A DNA stretch of 64,000 bases from Cantharellus purpuraceus. Lineage: Eukaryota; Basidiomycota; Agaricomycetes; Cantharellales; Hydnaceae. Below the pieces are notes generated by a model. The model was not told where the DNA came from, did not search any database, and was given only the letters and a program-made list of their open reading frames with translations. Shown here piece by piece: positions 12,401-22,854 of the stretch (positions are counted from its first letter, which is position 1; the number at the start of each line of letters is the position of its first letter). The translations under genes and the position numbers were made by a program. The stretch covers positions 2,046,001 through 2,110,000 of the forward strand of contig JALBUN010000001.1 of NCBI GenBank assembly GCA_025174535.1, given 5' to 3'.

Positions 12401-13846
12401 AAGTCCATAGGTCTTGTCGGAATTATGGCAGACTGTCTAGGTCCGCGGTTCGAGCCATTTTCCAGCAAATACCTCCAATTGTTCTTCGACAATGCCGATA
12501 CTGGTTATGCTGAAGTACGTCCTCTGCTCGTGTCCATTTGAACCAGTTCACAGTTGCTTTAGATAAGAAGTCACATTGCTGCTAATCTCGATGCGATTGT
12601 GAAAATTCAGTGGCACCCAGCTTATCAGACTACGGCTGATTTGCTTCGAGCTGTCGCGACAAATGTAGACCCCTTGCGAATTCGGGAGGCTAGGCACCGC
12701 GACAGGATCCATGGATTCGTCCGTATGTTCCCCCAATGGAAACAAGCCCGCTTGCCGCCACCCAATCAGGCGCAGTCGCAGGTTTGGCTTTCTGATAAAG
12801 TAATACTATCCTGGTCCAACTGATGATGTCTCGTCAGTATGACAAAGTTGGATTGACTCTATTGCAATTCATTTGGACGGGTGCACACGGACCCTTCGCA
12901 CCAGCCATATTTCCATACTGCGCTCCTCTACTACCTTCGTTCCTTGAGATGGCAGAGCTGAATGATGTAAGTCCACAATTTTTGTAGTTTCTGGACTGAC
13001 ATGACATGTATCCAGAGCTCCGATCTGCAAGTATACTCCACAGCAGTGTTATACGTCTTGTCTGCTGTAGTGCCACCTGCGGAGTATGTCGAGGCTGTAG
13101 CAGAAATGTTCACTCAAGCAATTGTCTCTTCTACCAGTTGGCGTGTGCGACTAAACGCCCTGCCAACATTAGTCGTGTTCTGGTACCGCAACTTGACTTC
13201 CTTCTCTGAAGAGTCTGTCTCGACAATGATGCATGTGTTGCTTCAATGTCTTCACGACGAGAACCTGGAAGTCCGAGAAATGGCCGCAAAGACATTGAGC
13301 TCTGTGTTGCGCAGCTCACAACGACAACGTATCCTGCCATTAAAGGTGAGTGCATCAGATCGCCAACACCTTTCCCCACACCAATATATACAATGTCTAG
13401 GACCGTTTCGTCCGGGCTGTCCACGCAGGGCGGCTCCCATCACGTCAGTCCCCAGGATTTGCAAAGTCCTTGAGAGAGCTGCACGCGGCGATCCTCGGCA
13501 TTGTTGCGCTGATCGACGCATATCCATATACTGTTACACCATGGATGCCGTCATTGTGTGAAGGTAAAAACATGATGTAGACTTTTAACTCTACGGATGT
13601 TGATGGGAACTTTCACGCAGTGCTGGCGCCACACGCCACGGATCCTCCACCAATCGCGCAGACAATTCGAAGGTAAGAAGGTCGTGATGCAACGACGTGA
13701 ATGATCTGAGTTGTTTCCCATTCAGATGCGCGGCGGATTTCAAAAAGACGCATCAGGACATGTGGCATATTGATCAATATCAGTTCAATGAGGACCAGTT
13801 GCAGGCGTTATCCACGATGCTTTCAGGAAACTCGTATTACGCCTAA
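6428..13846 (+). CDS. BLM10: Blm10/PA200-type proteasome activator, copy A
   Basis: Blm10/PA200 is a very large HEAT-repeat solenoid that caps the 20S proteasome. The translation starts at 6428 (MDVEIDFSTPDTPG) and runs through more than 25 short introns. Recognisable blocks are LMLQYPLPKPMRITLVKLYY with PGMDPRI near the N-terminus, the mid-protein ETLITSTETFFHPSNAG and LCLPGIDL, and the C-terminal blocks VLRSSQRQRILPLK, ADFKKTHQDMW and STMLSGNSYYA. The final YYA is the docking tail that inserts between 20S alpha subunits. Sampled joins keep the frame, for example GA|T at 10310-10367 and G|TG at 13564-13620, so it looks functional. I estimate about 1,900 residues, compared with about 1,840 (human PA200) and 2,140 (yeast). 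Its N-terminus is more diverged than that of copy B at 37642, and it has introns near the 3' end that copy B lacks. Confidence 0.88.
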
Positions 13847-14232
13847 CCGCTTCGTAAATACTATTTATCATGTCATTTCCTGCGTTTAATTAATAGTCTC
13901 TAATATACAACACAAATCAACGGAGGCTGATCAAAACATTGATTTGATTGCAGAAGACTGTAATAAATTCACGAAAGCAAATGTATCAAGGGAGGAACAT
14001 GCATGAGAGGGGGGGGGGGGGACCACACTAGGCGTCGATATTGGAGGCTGGAAATCAAGAGGTAGGTAAACAAACGTAGCACATGGACTGGTGAGCGAGC
14101 AGGGAAGTAGTAGACAGTAAAACAGATGGGACAGTACGTATTGTCCAAAAAAGGGAAACAAAAAATTCATAATCATTGCATTCCGGTTTCGGCTAATGAA
14201 GATTGTAGAGTGTGCAACAGAAACACGAGACC
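13847..14232. other. Convergent 3' intergenic region with a G13 run
   Basis: This lies between the 3' ends of BLM10 copy A (+) and the CCCH gene (-). It holds AT-rich likely polyadenylation sequence just after 13846 and a homopolymer of 13 G at 14009-14021. No coding signal was seen. Confidence 0.5.
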
Positions 14233-16603
14233 TCACGACCACTTTCTCTCGCCGTTATTGTTAGAAGTAAGCCTATTTGAGCCGACACTGAGATCGCCCG
14301 ACCAGGGGGAGGCAGCGTTGGGGGCGACACCTAGGCCACGCGTGAAGCCCGTCGCGGCACCCCAGTTGCTGCCACTCTCCGAGCGCGAGTGGGTGACAGG
14401 GGTGGGGGAGCCCCTAGTGCCTGCGGAGCTCCCCCCACCACTACCAGTCCCCTCGGCAACCTGACTCGCCCCAAAGGGCGACGAGTGCCCAGAGGACAAG
14501 GCGAGCTGCGTCTGCAAGTTGAGGTTCTCAGTGCCGTTGAAGGAGTGGCGGAGGGTGTTTGACGCCTGCGTGTTCGTCGGCGTCTGCTGGCCTGTCGTTG
14601 GGGTCTGCACTTGCTGCTGCTTATTGAACCGCTGCAGGAGACGGTAAGATAACCGCACACGAAACTAAAACGGTTCACAACGCACATCATTGTAAGTATC
14701 AAATCGCGATGAAGAACGCCCCAAATCTGGACCAGCCGTGACAGGCCCGGGAGATATAAGCTTCGTGTGCTCGCTGTTTTTCGGGAGGGAATGGTTATTC
14801 ATATATGGGTACGCCGATTTGTTCTGCTTCCTGGAGAGCTGCGTATCGATGGTGGTGTCGACGCGGAGCGAGTTGGGGCGCTGCTGCGGGAACTGGTACG
14901 TAGGCGTCGAGCTGCCCTCTGTGGGCGTCGAGACGGATGCAGAGGCCGCAGAGGAGGCGACGGCGGCGGCGGCGGCGGCATTGCTAGCGGCGACCTGAGC
15001 GTCGGCTGTGCGCTGATTGGCAATACGGGTGAGAAGCGAGACTGGGGCATCATTGGGATCGCTGTTAGTGCTCAGGGAGCGCTCGCGGCCAACGACGGCA
15101 GCAGACGACGAAGAATTTGAGGTAGGCGTGTCAGCGGGAGGCGTGCCACTAGCAGCAGGTGCACCGCCTGTCGTGGGCAGCTCAGTGTGAATAAAGCAGC
15201 ACCGCTTGCCGTAGGGGCAAGAGCCTGACACCCAAAAGGTCTGTGCAGGGGGGGGGGGGGTGCAACCATCAGCATGATGGGGATAGAGCAAAGAAACCGC
15301 AACGCACCCTGCAGATTTCGGTTTTATACTAGAAAAATGTCACGAACCTCAGAAGACGCGCAGAGGAGCATAAAGGCCGTCGCCACTCACCTTGGGGTGC
15401 CTGGCTACCTTTCTAATCTCATCTTCGCCGTGCGCAAACTGACACTTGGGACCATATCGACAGCTGCCCTTCTCCTCCCAGCTCCTACAGAGCTCCGTCT
15501 TGTACAAGCCGAGCTTACGGTTGTTCGCACTCGGCCCACCAGATGCCGCCTGGCCATTGCCACCGTTCTGGCTTCCAGCAGACCCTGGAGCGCTCCCGTA
15601 CGACGCTGCACTAGGCGTGGGTGCACCATTTGGCGCGTACTGCCCAGGCTGGGGGATCCGTGGCATGCCATACGCCTCCTGAACAGAGACCTGACCCCCA
15701 CCACCGGGGTAGAACTGGTGCGGGTACAACATGGTGGCGGGAGGGAGCGGACTGCCGCCAACATTGACGTTGAAGGGGTGCATGGGGGGCAGATGCGCCT
15801 GCATGAGGGCGAGCGCAGCGTTCTGCTCACGCATCCCCGCGGCGGGGTCCGACGCGGAGTGCTGATGTGCGGCGCGGAACGGAGAGCTAGGCAGCGCAAG
15901 GTCGTACATCTGAGGGGTGGGAGGCCCGAGAGGGAGGTGTGGGCTGGCGTGCGCGTACGGGTAGCCAGCACCTGGAGGCGCAAGGATGGAGGCGGGACCA
16001 CCGATCTGCATGTGGGCGTACTGATTGCCCCGGGGGGGCGCTTGGCGGTACGGGGCGCCGTCGGAAACCACCCGGCCCTGCGGGGTGAATTGCGCGGAGC
16101 CCGGGACGCGGGGCTGCATGTACTCGTCGTCAAGCCTGCTCATGCGATAATCCACACCGCCGGGGGCGACATTGATGGGGGGAGGGCGGTGGACTTGCTG
16201 CTGCTGCTGTTGCTGTTGCTGAAACAAGGCCTGCTGCTGCTGAATGGACGGGTATGTGGGAGGCTGCTGTTGCTGCGGCTGGTCCTGGAGGGACGGGTAG
16301 CGGGGTTGGTGGGCACCAGGGGTGGCGGTCTCCGGAGACTGGAAGGGACGGGGCTCCCTGGGAGGGGACGTCCTGGGCCCCTGGGCCGCGTCGAGACCCT
16401 GGACCTTGACGGGAGTCAGCGCCTGAAGACGCTTGCGGTCCGCGTCGGAGATGGCGAGGGTGTCCTGGAAGGACCTGGGCCTGGCATCTGGGGCGGCGGT
16501 GAAGGGTTTGCTGGGCAGGGCGCTGCCGACGGCGGTGTTGATCTGAAGCTGAGCGGAAGAGGCCTCGGAGCTGGAGGTGCCGCCAGAGGAGGCACGGGAA
16601 TGT

Positions 16604-16634
<31 letters not shown>

Positions 16635-17142
16635 GAGGCTGGAGGGAGAGGTGGGTGTGCGTGGGATACCAACCGTCTCTGAGGGCACTCACGTGTGGAG
16701 AAGCCTCAAGCGGATGTGCAAGGGCATCGTCATCCAGTTTTTTGGTGGGGTCGCTGATGTGCATCTTGATGAGATCGTCCGTGATGCCGCGCCAGGCAAA
16801 GGGGGCGGCGGCGGAGAAGGGCGCCTTCTGGGAGGGCGCTGCGGGACGACGGGCGACGGAGGGCGGGGTGGAGGGGTGGTCGGGGCTGTCTTCGGAGGCA
16901 GGACTGGGGGAGTGGGCGGCGTCGGGGACGGTGGCGGGGGTGCGGGTGGGGTCGTCCGGGGCGTCGTCGTTGGCGGCGAGGGGCGTCTGGCACTCGGTGG
17001 CCCAGTCGAGGGGCTGCTTGACCTGGAGCTGGGAGAGGGGACGGAACGGGGGCGGGGCGGGCTGGGCTGCGGTGATGACTGAATGCATCGCTGCGTCTAG
17101 ACGGAGACGGGAGATGAGCGGGACGTCGCGAGGGGCGAGCAT
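14233..17142 (-). CDS. Tandem CCCH zinc-finger (TTP/Tis11-type) RNA-binding protein
   Basis: The reverse strand starts [15 protein letters not shown] at 17142 and runs as one long exon to 15391. Two CCCH fingers with C-x8-C-x5-C-x3-H spacing are present: [17 protein letters not shown], and a second one, YKTEIC-R then [15 protein letters not shown]. The YKTE(L/I)C lead-ins and tandem arrangement match the TTP/Zfs1/Cth family, which binds AU-rich mRNA elements and promotes decay. Around the fingers are disordered Pro/Ser/Gln-rich regions, a poly-Gln tract (about 16195-16275) and a poly-Ala run near 16610. Intron 15329-15390, a 21-nt exon 15308-15328 and intron 15241-15307 split finger 2. A later intron joins TYND to RFNKQQQ before the stop at 14233. 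Length is about 900 residues. The gene is much richer in GC than its neighbours outside the block. Confidence 0.87.
15249..15260 (+). repeat. Run of 13 G (15248-15260) inside a CCCH-gene intron
   Basis: On the coding strand this is a C13 tract that serves as the pyrimidine stretch just before the intron's 3' splice site (TGCACAG, intron 15241-15307). Such a run is prone to length change. Confidence 0.8.
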
Positions 17143-17596
17143 GGCGGGAAAAGAGAAAGACCTTGATAGATAGTGCTGGGCAGAATGCTATAAAGAGGGC
17201 ACTTTGGGGGAACAAAGTGTGTGGATCGTGTGCTGGTCGTGAGCAGAATCGTCGCTGGATCGATGTCGAGAGGAGATCTAGGGCTGGGGAGCGTCAGAGA
17301 CTATCGATGGGGGGCAGGCTGCGTGCAGGAAGCAGCGCCTCGGGAAGACATACGAATTGATGGAACGTGGACGACACGAGGGCTCGCGGGGCTGCACGGC
17401 GCGCGGACGTGCACGGCGGCCGGGAATAAGTTATGTGTGTGGACAGAGAGACGGGCAGGACGACGACGACGACGACGACGACGGGGGAGATGGAAGAGAG
17501 AAAGAAAGGCGAAGAAGCGTGACAGGGAACAGCGGGACGGCCTCGCCAGCGTTTGTTTTTTACATACCCCCGCGGAAATCACTGCAGAGACGAGTG
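17143..17596. other. Intergenic region: upstream of CCCH gene, 3' of choline kinase
   Basis: Both neighbours are on the minus strand, so this should hold the promoter and 5' UTR of the zinc-finger gene. It contains the (GAC)8 microsatellite at 17459-17482. No credible coding sequence was seen despite open frames, which follow from the GC-rich composition. Confidence 0.5.
17459..17482 (+). repeat. (GAC)8 microsatellite
   Basis: Eight perfect tandem GAC units lie in the region upstream of the zinc-finger gene. Confidence 0.95.
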
Positions 17597-18959
17597 CTAG
17601 TGTCTAGTTACAGCTCTGAACAGGCCCATCCTCGACGCCGCGTATCCTAAATAGTCAAACTCGCCGTCCTGCCCTCGCGCCACCGACTCCCGCGCCTGCA
17701 CAACTCCCCACAGCGCCCACATGGCGTGCGACGCCGGCGACCACGCCTGCACCGCCGCCTCCAGCGCATCCAGCTCCCTCTCCGTCGGCGGCGGCGGAGC
17801 CGTGCTCGTCGCCGCCGCCCCCGCCGCGCTGCGGCGCTGCGTCAGATACGCGACGTAGAAGCTGCGCCGCGCACGCACGTCTGGGTAGCGGGCACGCCGC
17901 AGTTCGTGCGGCCGCTCGGCGTGGTAGTCTGCCATCCACTCGTGGAAGTGGTTCGCAATGTCGTATGCCGCGGCGTTGGGCGCCGCGTATTCAAAGTCGA
18001 CCACGATGATCTGCCGCAACACCGTCAGCGTCTCGCGATGATACGGCGCGCGCGCACGCACCCTGTGGTGGGCGGGCTCGCCCGCGCGCAGCGTGCTGAG
18101 CCGCAGGAGGTTGCCGTACTGGGTGTCGTTGTGCGAGAAGACGCGCTCGCAGCGGCCGTGCGTGCGTTCCCAGCGGACGAGCCACGCCCAGTACGCCTCC
18201 CACTCGTCCGCGAAGCGCTCCAGCTGCAGCGGCGCCACCGCGGCGGCGCGCCCACGGGTCTGGGCGAGACGGACGACCTCGCGCGCGGGGCCGAGCCAGC
18301 TGCGCACGACGCGGCGGACGCCCTCGAGCTCCGCGTCCGGCTCCGGGGGCACCACCGTGCGCAGATCGACGCGGTGCAGCTCTGCCATGCGCATGCCGAT
18401 CCACGCGCTCACCTGCGGATCGCGCATCTCCGCCGCGGTGAGCGCCGCGCTCTCAAAGAACTGCTCGACCCGCCCGTTGGCAAACGTGCCGTACACGCGC
18501 GGGCCGATGCCGTAGCGCGCGGACAGAATGTGCAGCGTGTGCAGCTCGCGCGGGCGCGACACCAGCGACGACGACGACGGCCCGTACACGCGCAGCAGCA
18601 CCGTCTGGGCCGCCACGTGTGAGATGAAAAAAACGGCGTTGGTGAGCGACCCAGACACCTTGTGTATGTTGAGCGACGCCGGCGCCAGCGCGGGGCACGG
18701 CGCCCACGACGCGATGCGCAGCGTCGCCAGCAGCCGCAGCACCTCCTGTGCAAAGCACGCGGTCCCGTGCTGTCTGGCGAGAGATGGCGTGTGAGCGTGA
18801 CGAGCCCCCCCTATCGCAGACTCACCTGGCGTCGAGAACGATGTTGTCTGCATGTCCGAGGCCTGGCGGCGTGCCCGCACACGCTGCCGGGGCCGTGTGG
18901 CAGCTGGCAAAGGACGGCGTCGCCGCGGGCGGCGGGGCTGGGATGAGAGTAGGCGCCAT
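17597..18959 (-). CDS. Choline/ethanolamine kinase
   Basis: This kinase phosphorylates choline or ethanolamine with ATP, the first step of the CDP-choline/CDP-ethanolamine (Kennedy) route to phospholipids. On the reverse strand the model starts MAPTLIPAPPPAATPS (18959), has one intron (about 18778-18829) and continues with HGTACFAQEVLRLLATLRI and NIHKVSGSLTNAVFFIS (nucleotide-binding part). Next come the Brenner motif VFSHNDTQYGNLL with catalytic Asp, the choline-kinase motif VVDFEYAAPNAAAYDIANHF, and a C-terminal helix block SHAMWALWGVVQARE. The stop is at 17597. The order and roughly 435-residue length fit the family. Choline versus ethanolamine preference cannot be told. The coding sequence is extremely GC-rich and rich in Ala and Arg. 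Confidence 0.87.
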
Positions 18960-19898
18960 TGTCGCAGACGCGGTACAAGGGCTATCGGGGCGCACGCGAC
19001 ACACCTGACGACAAGCGCCGACAGCATGCGGCACCATGTGCGGTCGCCGGCAACGCGCACGACAGCGAGCACGCCTCCCGCGCGGCACGCACCCAACGTC
19101 GTCCGCGCTGGCGGACCGTCGGAACAGCGGACGACTGCCACAACACTGGGGCCCTGTGCAGGTCGGATCAGAAGACGACGAGCTGTTGTGCGGGGCAGCC
19201 TTCCACGGGCAACACGAGGACTGGGTTGCACAAAAATAATCTGGGGTTGCAGATCTGGCAACCACAGCGTCCGTCGTCCGCCCCCCGTGCCACCCTCGCT
19301 TCCTCGCATCTGGTGCAGCAACACGCCACCGGCAACACTGCTTGGGACAGATTTCCAAGCCCCCCACGTTCCATCGCTTCGCCAAGCAAGAAGACTCTGT
19401 CGCTGCCGCAAGCGCCTTAATCTCCGTCTCCCAAGTCCTTGTGCCCATTGACAGACAGTCCCTCCTTTGGGGCCAGATCAGCGTATCGTGACAGGATACG
19501 CGGCACCGCCTGCTCCATGTCGACTTTTCATCACGCATCCACGTGCTAGGGTCGAGATACATAGAAGCTTTAAAGTCTATTTTTTTTCGTGCATCCACCA
19601 AGATCTGCATGCTTCCCCCCCCCCCCGGCTATCAACCACCCCGTTATGCGTCCACCCCTCACCCCTCCAGATTTGGAGTCCAAACCTACACGCTGTCTCG
19701 CGCAACAGCCTGTTCCAAACTCTCGTCCGTCCCGATGGGCACGACCTTGATCGCAAATGAAACCTGCTCGCCCCGTTCACTTTCATGTCGCTGAACTAAG
19801 AAACACCCCAATAACCTACCAAGCACGCCGCACCAAGACAACACACGCAGACGATCCAGATCCACTAGACACCCCCCCCCGTGTCAGCTCATGCCTGA
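18960..19898. other. Intergenic region upstream of choline kinase
   Basis: This is about 940 bases without a gene I can support. It should contain the choline kinase promoter and the 3' UTR of the MFS gene. Poly-C runs occur at about 19615-19627 and 19870-19879. Base composition drops from GC-rich to near-average across this stretch, so it marks the right edge of the GC-rich block. Confidence 0.45.
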
Positions 19899-22255
19899 TC
19901 ACATGAACGTATACAAACTTGCCGATATTGCCGAAGAAACTGCGCAAAGAACCTCTCTTCTCAGAGAATCCGGCTCTATTTGCACCAGCTGCCGCAGGTC
20001 CCGAGTGCCACCAGAAACCGCCACCGGCACATTCGGTGGCATCATGCGTCCCATTTCGCTCTCGAATATGGCGCCGGCAATCGACTTTGCAAGATCGTTG
20101 GCAACTGTATACAATAGAATCACGTTACACTCACCAGGCCGGAGGTCGCCCCGATGAATCGCACAAGGAAGAAGGCACTCGTCGTTCTCGATCGATCTTG
20201 GCTGGACATTCCATTCGTAAGCGCTGCGAACGGGGAATGGAACAACATCCCGATTCCAATCCCTGCTATCATTGGGTAGATTTCTCTGGCCGCGACGCTA
20301 GATGTGTCATTCAACAATGTAAGCAACCCTAAAGCAGCGACAGCATGAGTAGCCCGTCTTGACACGTTGATAAATCCATACCAAACCCTACAGTAGCCAC
20401 CGCGAGCCCCGCAATGATCGCGTATTTATAACAACTCGTGTCCTTTGTCTTCTTTGAGAGGCAGTCGTTGAATAAAGCAATGGGGACGGAGGCCAGGGCA
20501 CCCCCCAGCGAGTACGGCAACATCAGCACACCGCACAGGAGCGGGCCAACGCCCAGGGCCGCCTTTGACCACGCATCAGTAAACGGTATCCGTGTTTGGC
20601 GATAGTGCAGTGTACCTGATAATATAATGCTAGATAGAACGTTCCAGCGTTGAAGGCCACATTGTGAAAAAATGAGGCGACGAGAATAACCACTGCTCCC
20701 ATTCAGTCAGATTACGACCCATTCCAAGCCAGGACTTATCTTGCCTTCTGTACAGCTTCTGAACAGGGCAGGGGGCAGAATAGCGACACGCGGTGTGCGT
20801 GTCTCATATGCAACCCCAATCACGAGCAACAGCGGACCCAGCGTGAGCAAGGTGATGGCTATGGGGGCATTCCCTGCAGACCATCGTTAGAATCATGGTT
20901 TGAGACGATTTGGACACTTGCATGAGTTTTGCGCGGCGAAACTAAACCCAAGCACTGTGCAAGCTGTTCCTGATACCAAAAGAGACCTTGATGGATATGA
21001 GATCGGGAGCAAAATAAGCGAAAAGATACACCAACACGCCAACATAATCAAAGTTGTCGGCAAATTCGGCGCGAAGAGCAGGCCAAGAAAGCTCAGGTAT
21101 GGTCTTCTCAAGCTCAAAGCATCGAAGGGACCAACACAGCAGGCACAATGCCACCAAACCAACTGGGATATTCATATAGACTGGATAAAACGTATCAATT
21201 GATGTGAATAAGCAATAAACCCATCAGCTTACAAGCCCAGCGCCATGAAAGATTAGAATGTTGACCTGTCAAATATGAGAACACGTTTCGCATGGACTTG
21301 CCGATAACATACTGAAAACACCACCAAGAAGGGGTCCGGCGATAGCAGAGGCACTCCAGGTTGCGCTGAGAGCCTGTGACCATTTGTTTTTCTCTTGTGG
21401 CGTAACAATATCACTCGTAAGGACCCATCTGAAACAATGGTGAGATCCCGAGTTGCACCGTGTGTCCATTAGAGCTCACACTGAGTTGACGATGCCACCG
21501 GCCCCGATGCCTTGAACTGCGCGGGTTAGAATCAACCATAAAACAGACTGTAAAATCTGTTGCGATGACTGAACGGGTACAGGCTGATATCGTACTTGCC
21601 TGCGCTGCTCCACACAAGGCCGAGCCAAGCACGAAAATAAGGATACTGAAGGACAATACAGCCTGCATGTCTCAACCTAGTGAAAAACTGTTACAGGAGA
21701 GAAAGGAGTACCTTCCTGCCGGCAAGATGGGAAAACAAGGGATACAAGGGTTGACAAGCGGTCTGGGTGAGCATGTAAGAGATGCCAACCCAAGAATAGG
21801 AGTTCTGGGACGCGTGAAGGTCGGCCGCAATGGTCGGTAAACTAGTGGACACGATGGTCTAAACCAAGGTGCAGGTCAGCAATCCGTTTAGAAGAGCTCC
21901 TGAAAGGTGGCGTACGGCATCCGTTGTGGCAAGGAAGAGAGCAAGTGCAGCTCTGCATGACAGATGGGTCAGGACTTCTGTGACGACGCCATAAAGAAGC
22001 TCGCACCCCAAATGTGCCACGAGCAAAGATACAAATCTAGAGTGTTCATCCTTGGACTTGGCTATAAGATGATATGAGAGAGACGATCAAATCGACGTCG
22101 AGCATAGACATACTCGAGGGATGATCATCGCCTTCAGAGGCTTTTGTCGAGCCAGCCGAAATAGTAGATTTCAGAGAGATCTCCAAGCCTGCAGCAAGTG
22201 ACGAGCATGATGAGTCGGAAACCTTTCCAGTACACATTTCGGAAGCACCAAGCAT
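19899..22255 (-). CDS. Major facilitator superfamily transporter (DHA2/MDR-like)
   Basis: Reverse-strand exons assemble into a long MFS protein. After a Ser-rich cytosolic N-terminus (MLGASEMCTG at 22255), three short introns bring together ALALFLATTDATIVSTSLPT, the typical TM1 of drug:H+ antiporters. Then follow SYSWVGISYMLTQTACQPLY and SHLAGRK, a motif-A-like loop. Next are LILTRAVQGIGAGGIVNSVW-like and LTSDIVTPQEKNKWSQALSA, which lies in the motif-C region, then IAGPLLGGVFS and MNIPVGLVALCLL. Later exons give VASFFHNVAFNAGTFYLA, LMLPYSLGGALASVPIALFN and IAGIGIGMLFHSPFAALTNG. This order fits 14-TM DHA2-type exporters of drugs, toxins or siderophores; the substrate is unknown. The C-terminus (SASLYTFM, stop 19899) looks short for TM14, and an extra intron may be missed. 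Confidence 0.75.
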
Positions 22256-22854
22256 AGTGGGGTTCCAAATGACTGTAGCATGCAGCAGGTGGTGGAGGCA
22301 TACTTATAGAGAAGCATAGAACATAGAGCCAAGATGGATAGGCCAAGGGAATGTGTGAAATTCTTGTGACAGGTTAAAAAGATACATGAGATCTGGCAGT
22401 AAACGGGGGCGTGGGGAGTGCATGGGAAGCTACTAGCATAGAAAACCTCCAAGTGTCAACGCCCTTCGAGTGTGGCGGTCATTAGACGGCAATATGACAA
22501 TTAGACTTAGAATCCCGGTGCATTGATTATTATTTTGGTTCGAAAGCAAAGGGAATGGAAGGTTCGATGATCTCGCGTGGTTGCAATTGCGTTGGTAAGG
22601 AAGGGCAAGCTTCGACTCGAGTCTTGACATTCCAAGGCATCGATTATCTAATATCCGCCCAGCTTCACAGGCTCTTCCCTGGTTTCTGGCTTTCAGTTTA
22701 ACCTTTTTCTATTATTCTCTCACCCCATAAAACAAATTTCTCAAGTACTCTCCTATTATTTTTTTATCCCATCGCCTTCATGCGCCGGTTCGCCTCGTGA
22801 TGGTTTGAGAAGCGCCCTAGGTCTGCATCCGTGGTTGCAGAGTTAAAAAAAAAT
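22256..22854. other. Intergenic region between MFS transporter and MDJ1
   Basis: This is about 600 bases. It should contain the MFS promoter and the MDJ1 3' UTR. A pyrimidine-rich, AT-rich section occupies about 22690-22770. I see no gene or RNA. Confidence 0.45.

Noticed and set aside
6428..13846. Idea that Blm10 copy A is a decayed pseudogene because it is broken into many small frames
   Set aside because: The breaks coincide with GT...AG introns of 50-60 nt and sampled joins keep the frame through to the conserved tail.
15274..17082. 602-residue plus-strand open frame antisense to the CCCH zinc-finger gene
   Set aside because: It is a low-complexity Gly/Arg/Val-rich frame made by high GC, without domains. 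The other strand encodes the real tandem CCCH protein.
17726..18622. 298-residue plus-strand open frame antisense to choline kinase
   Set aside because: Arg-rich shadow frame in a GC-rich gene. The reverse strand carries all choline kinase motifs.
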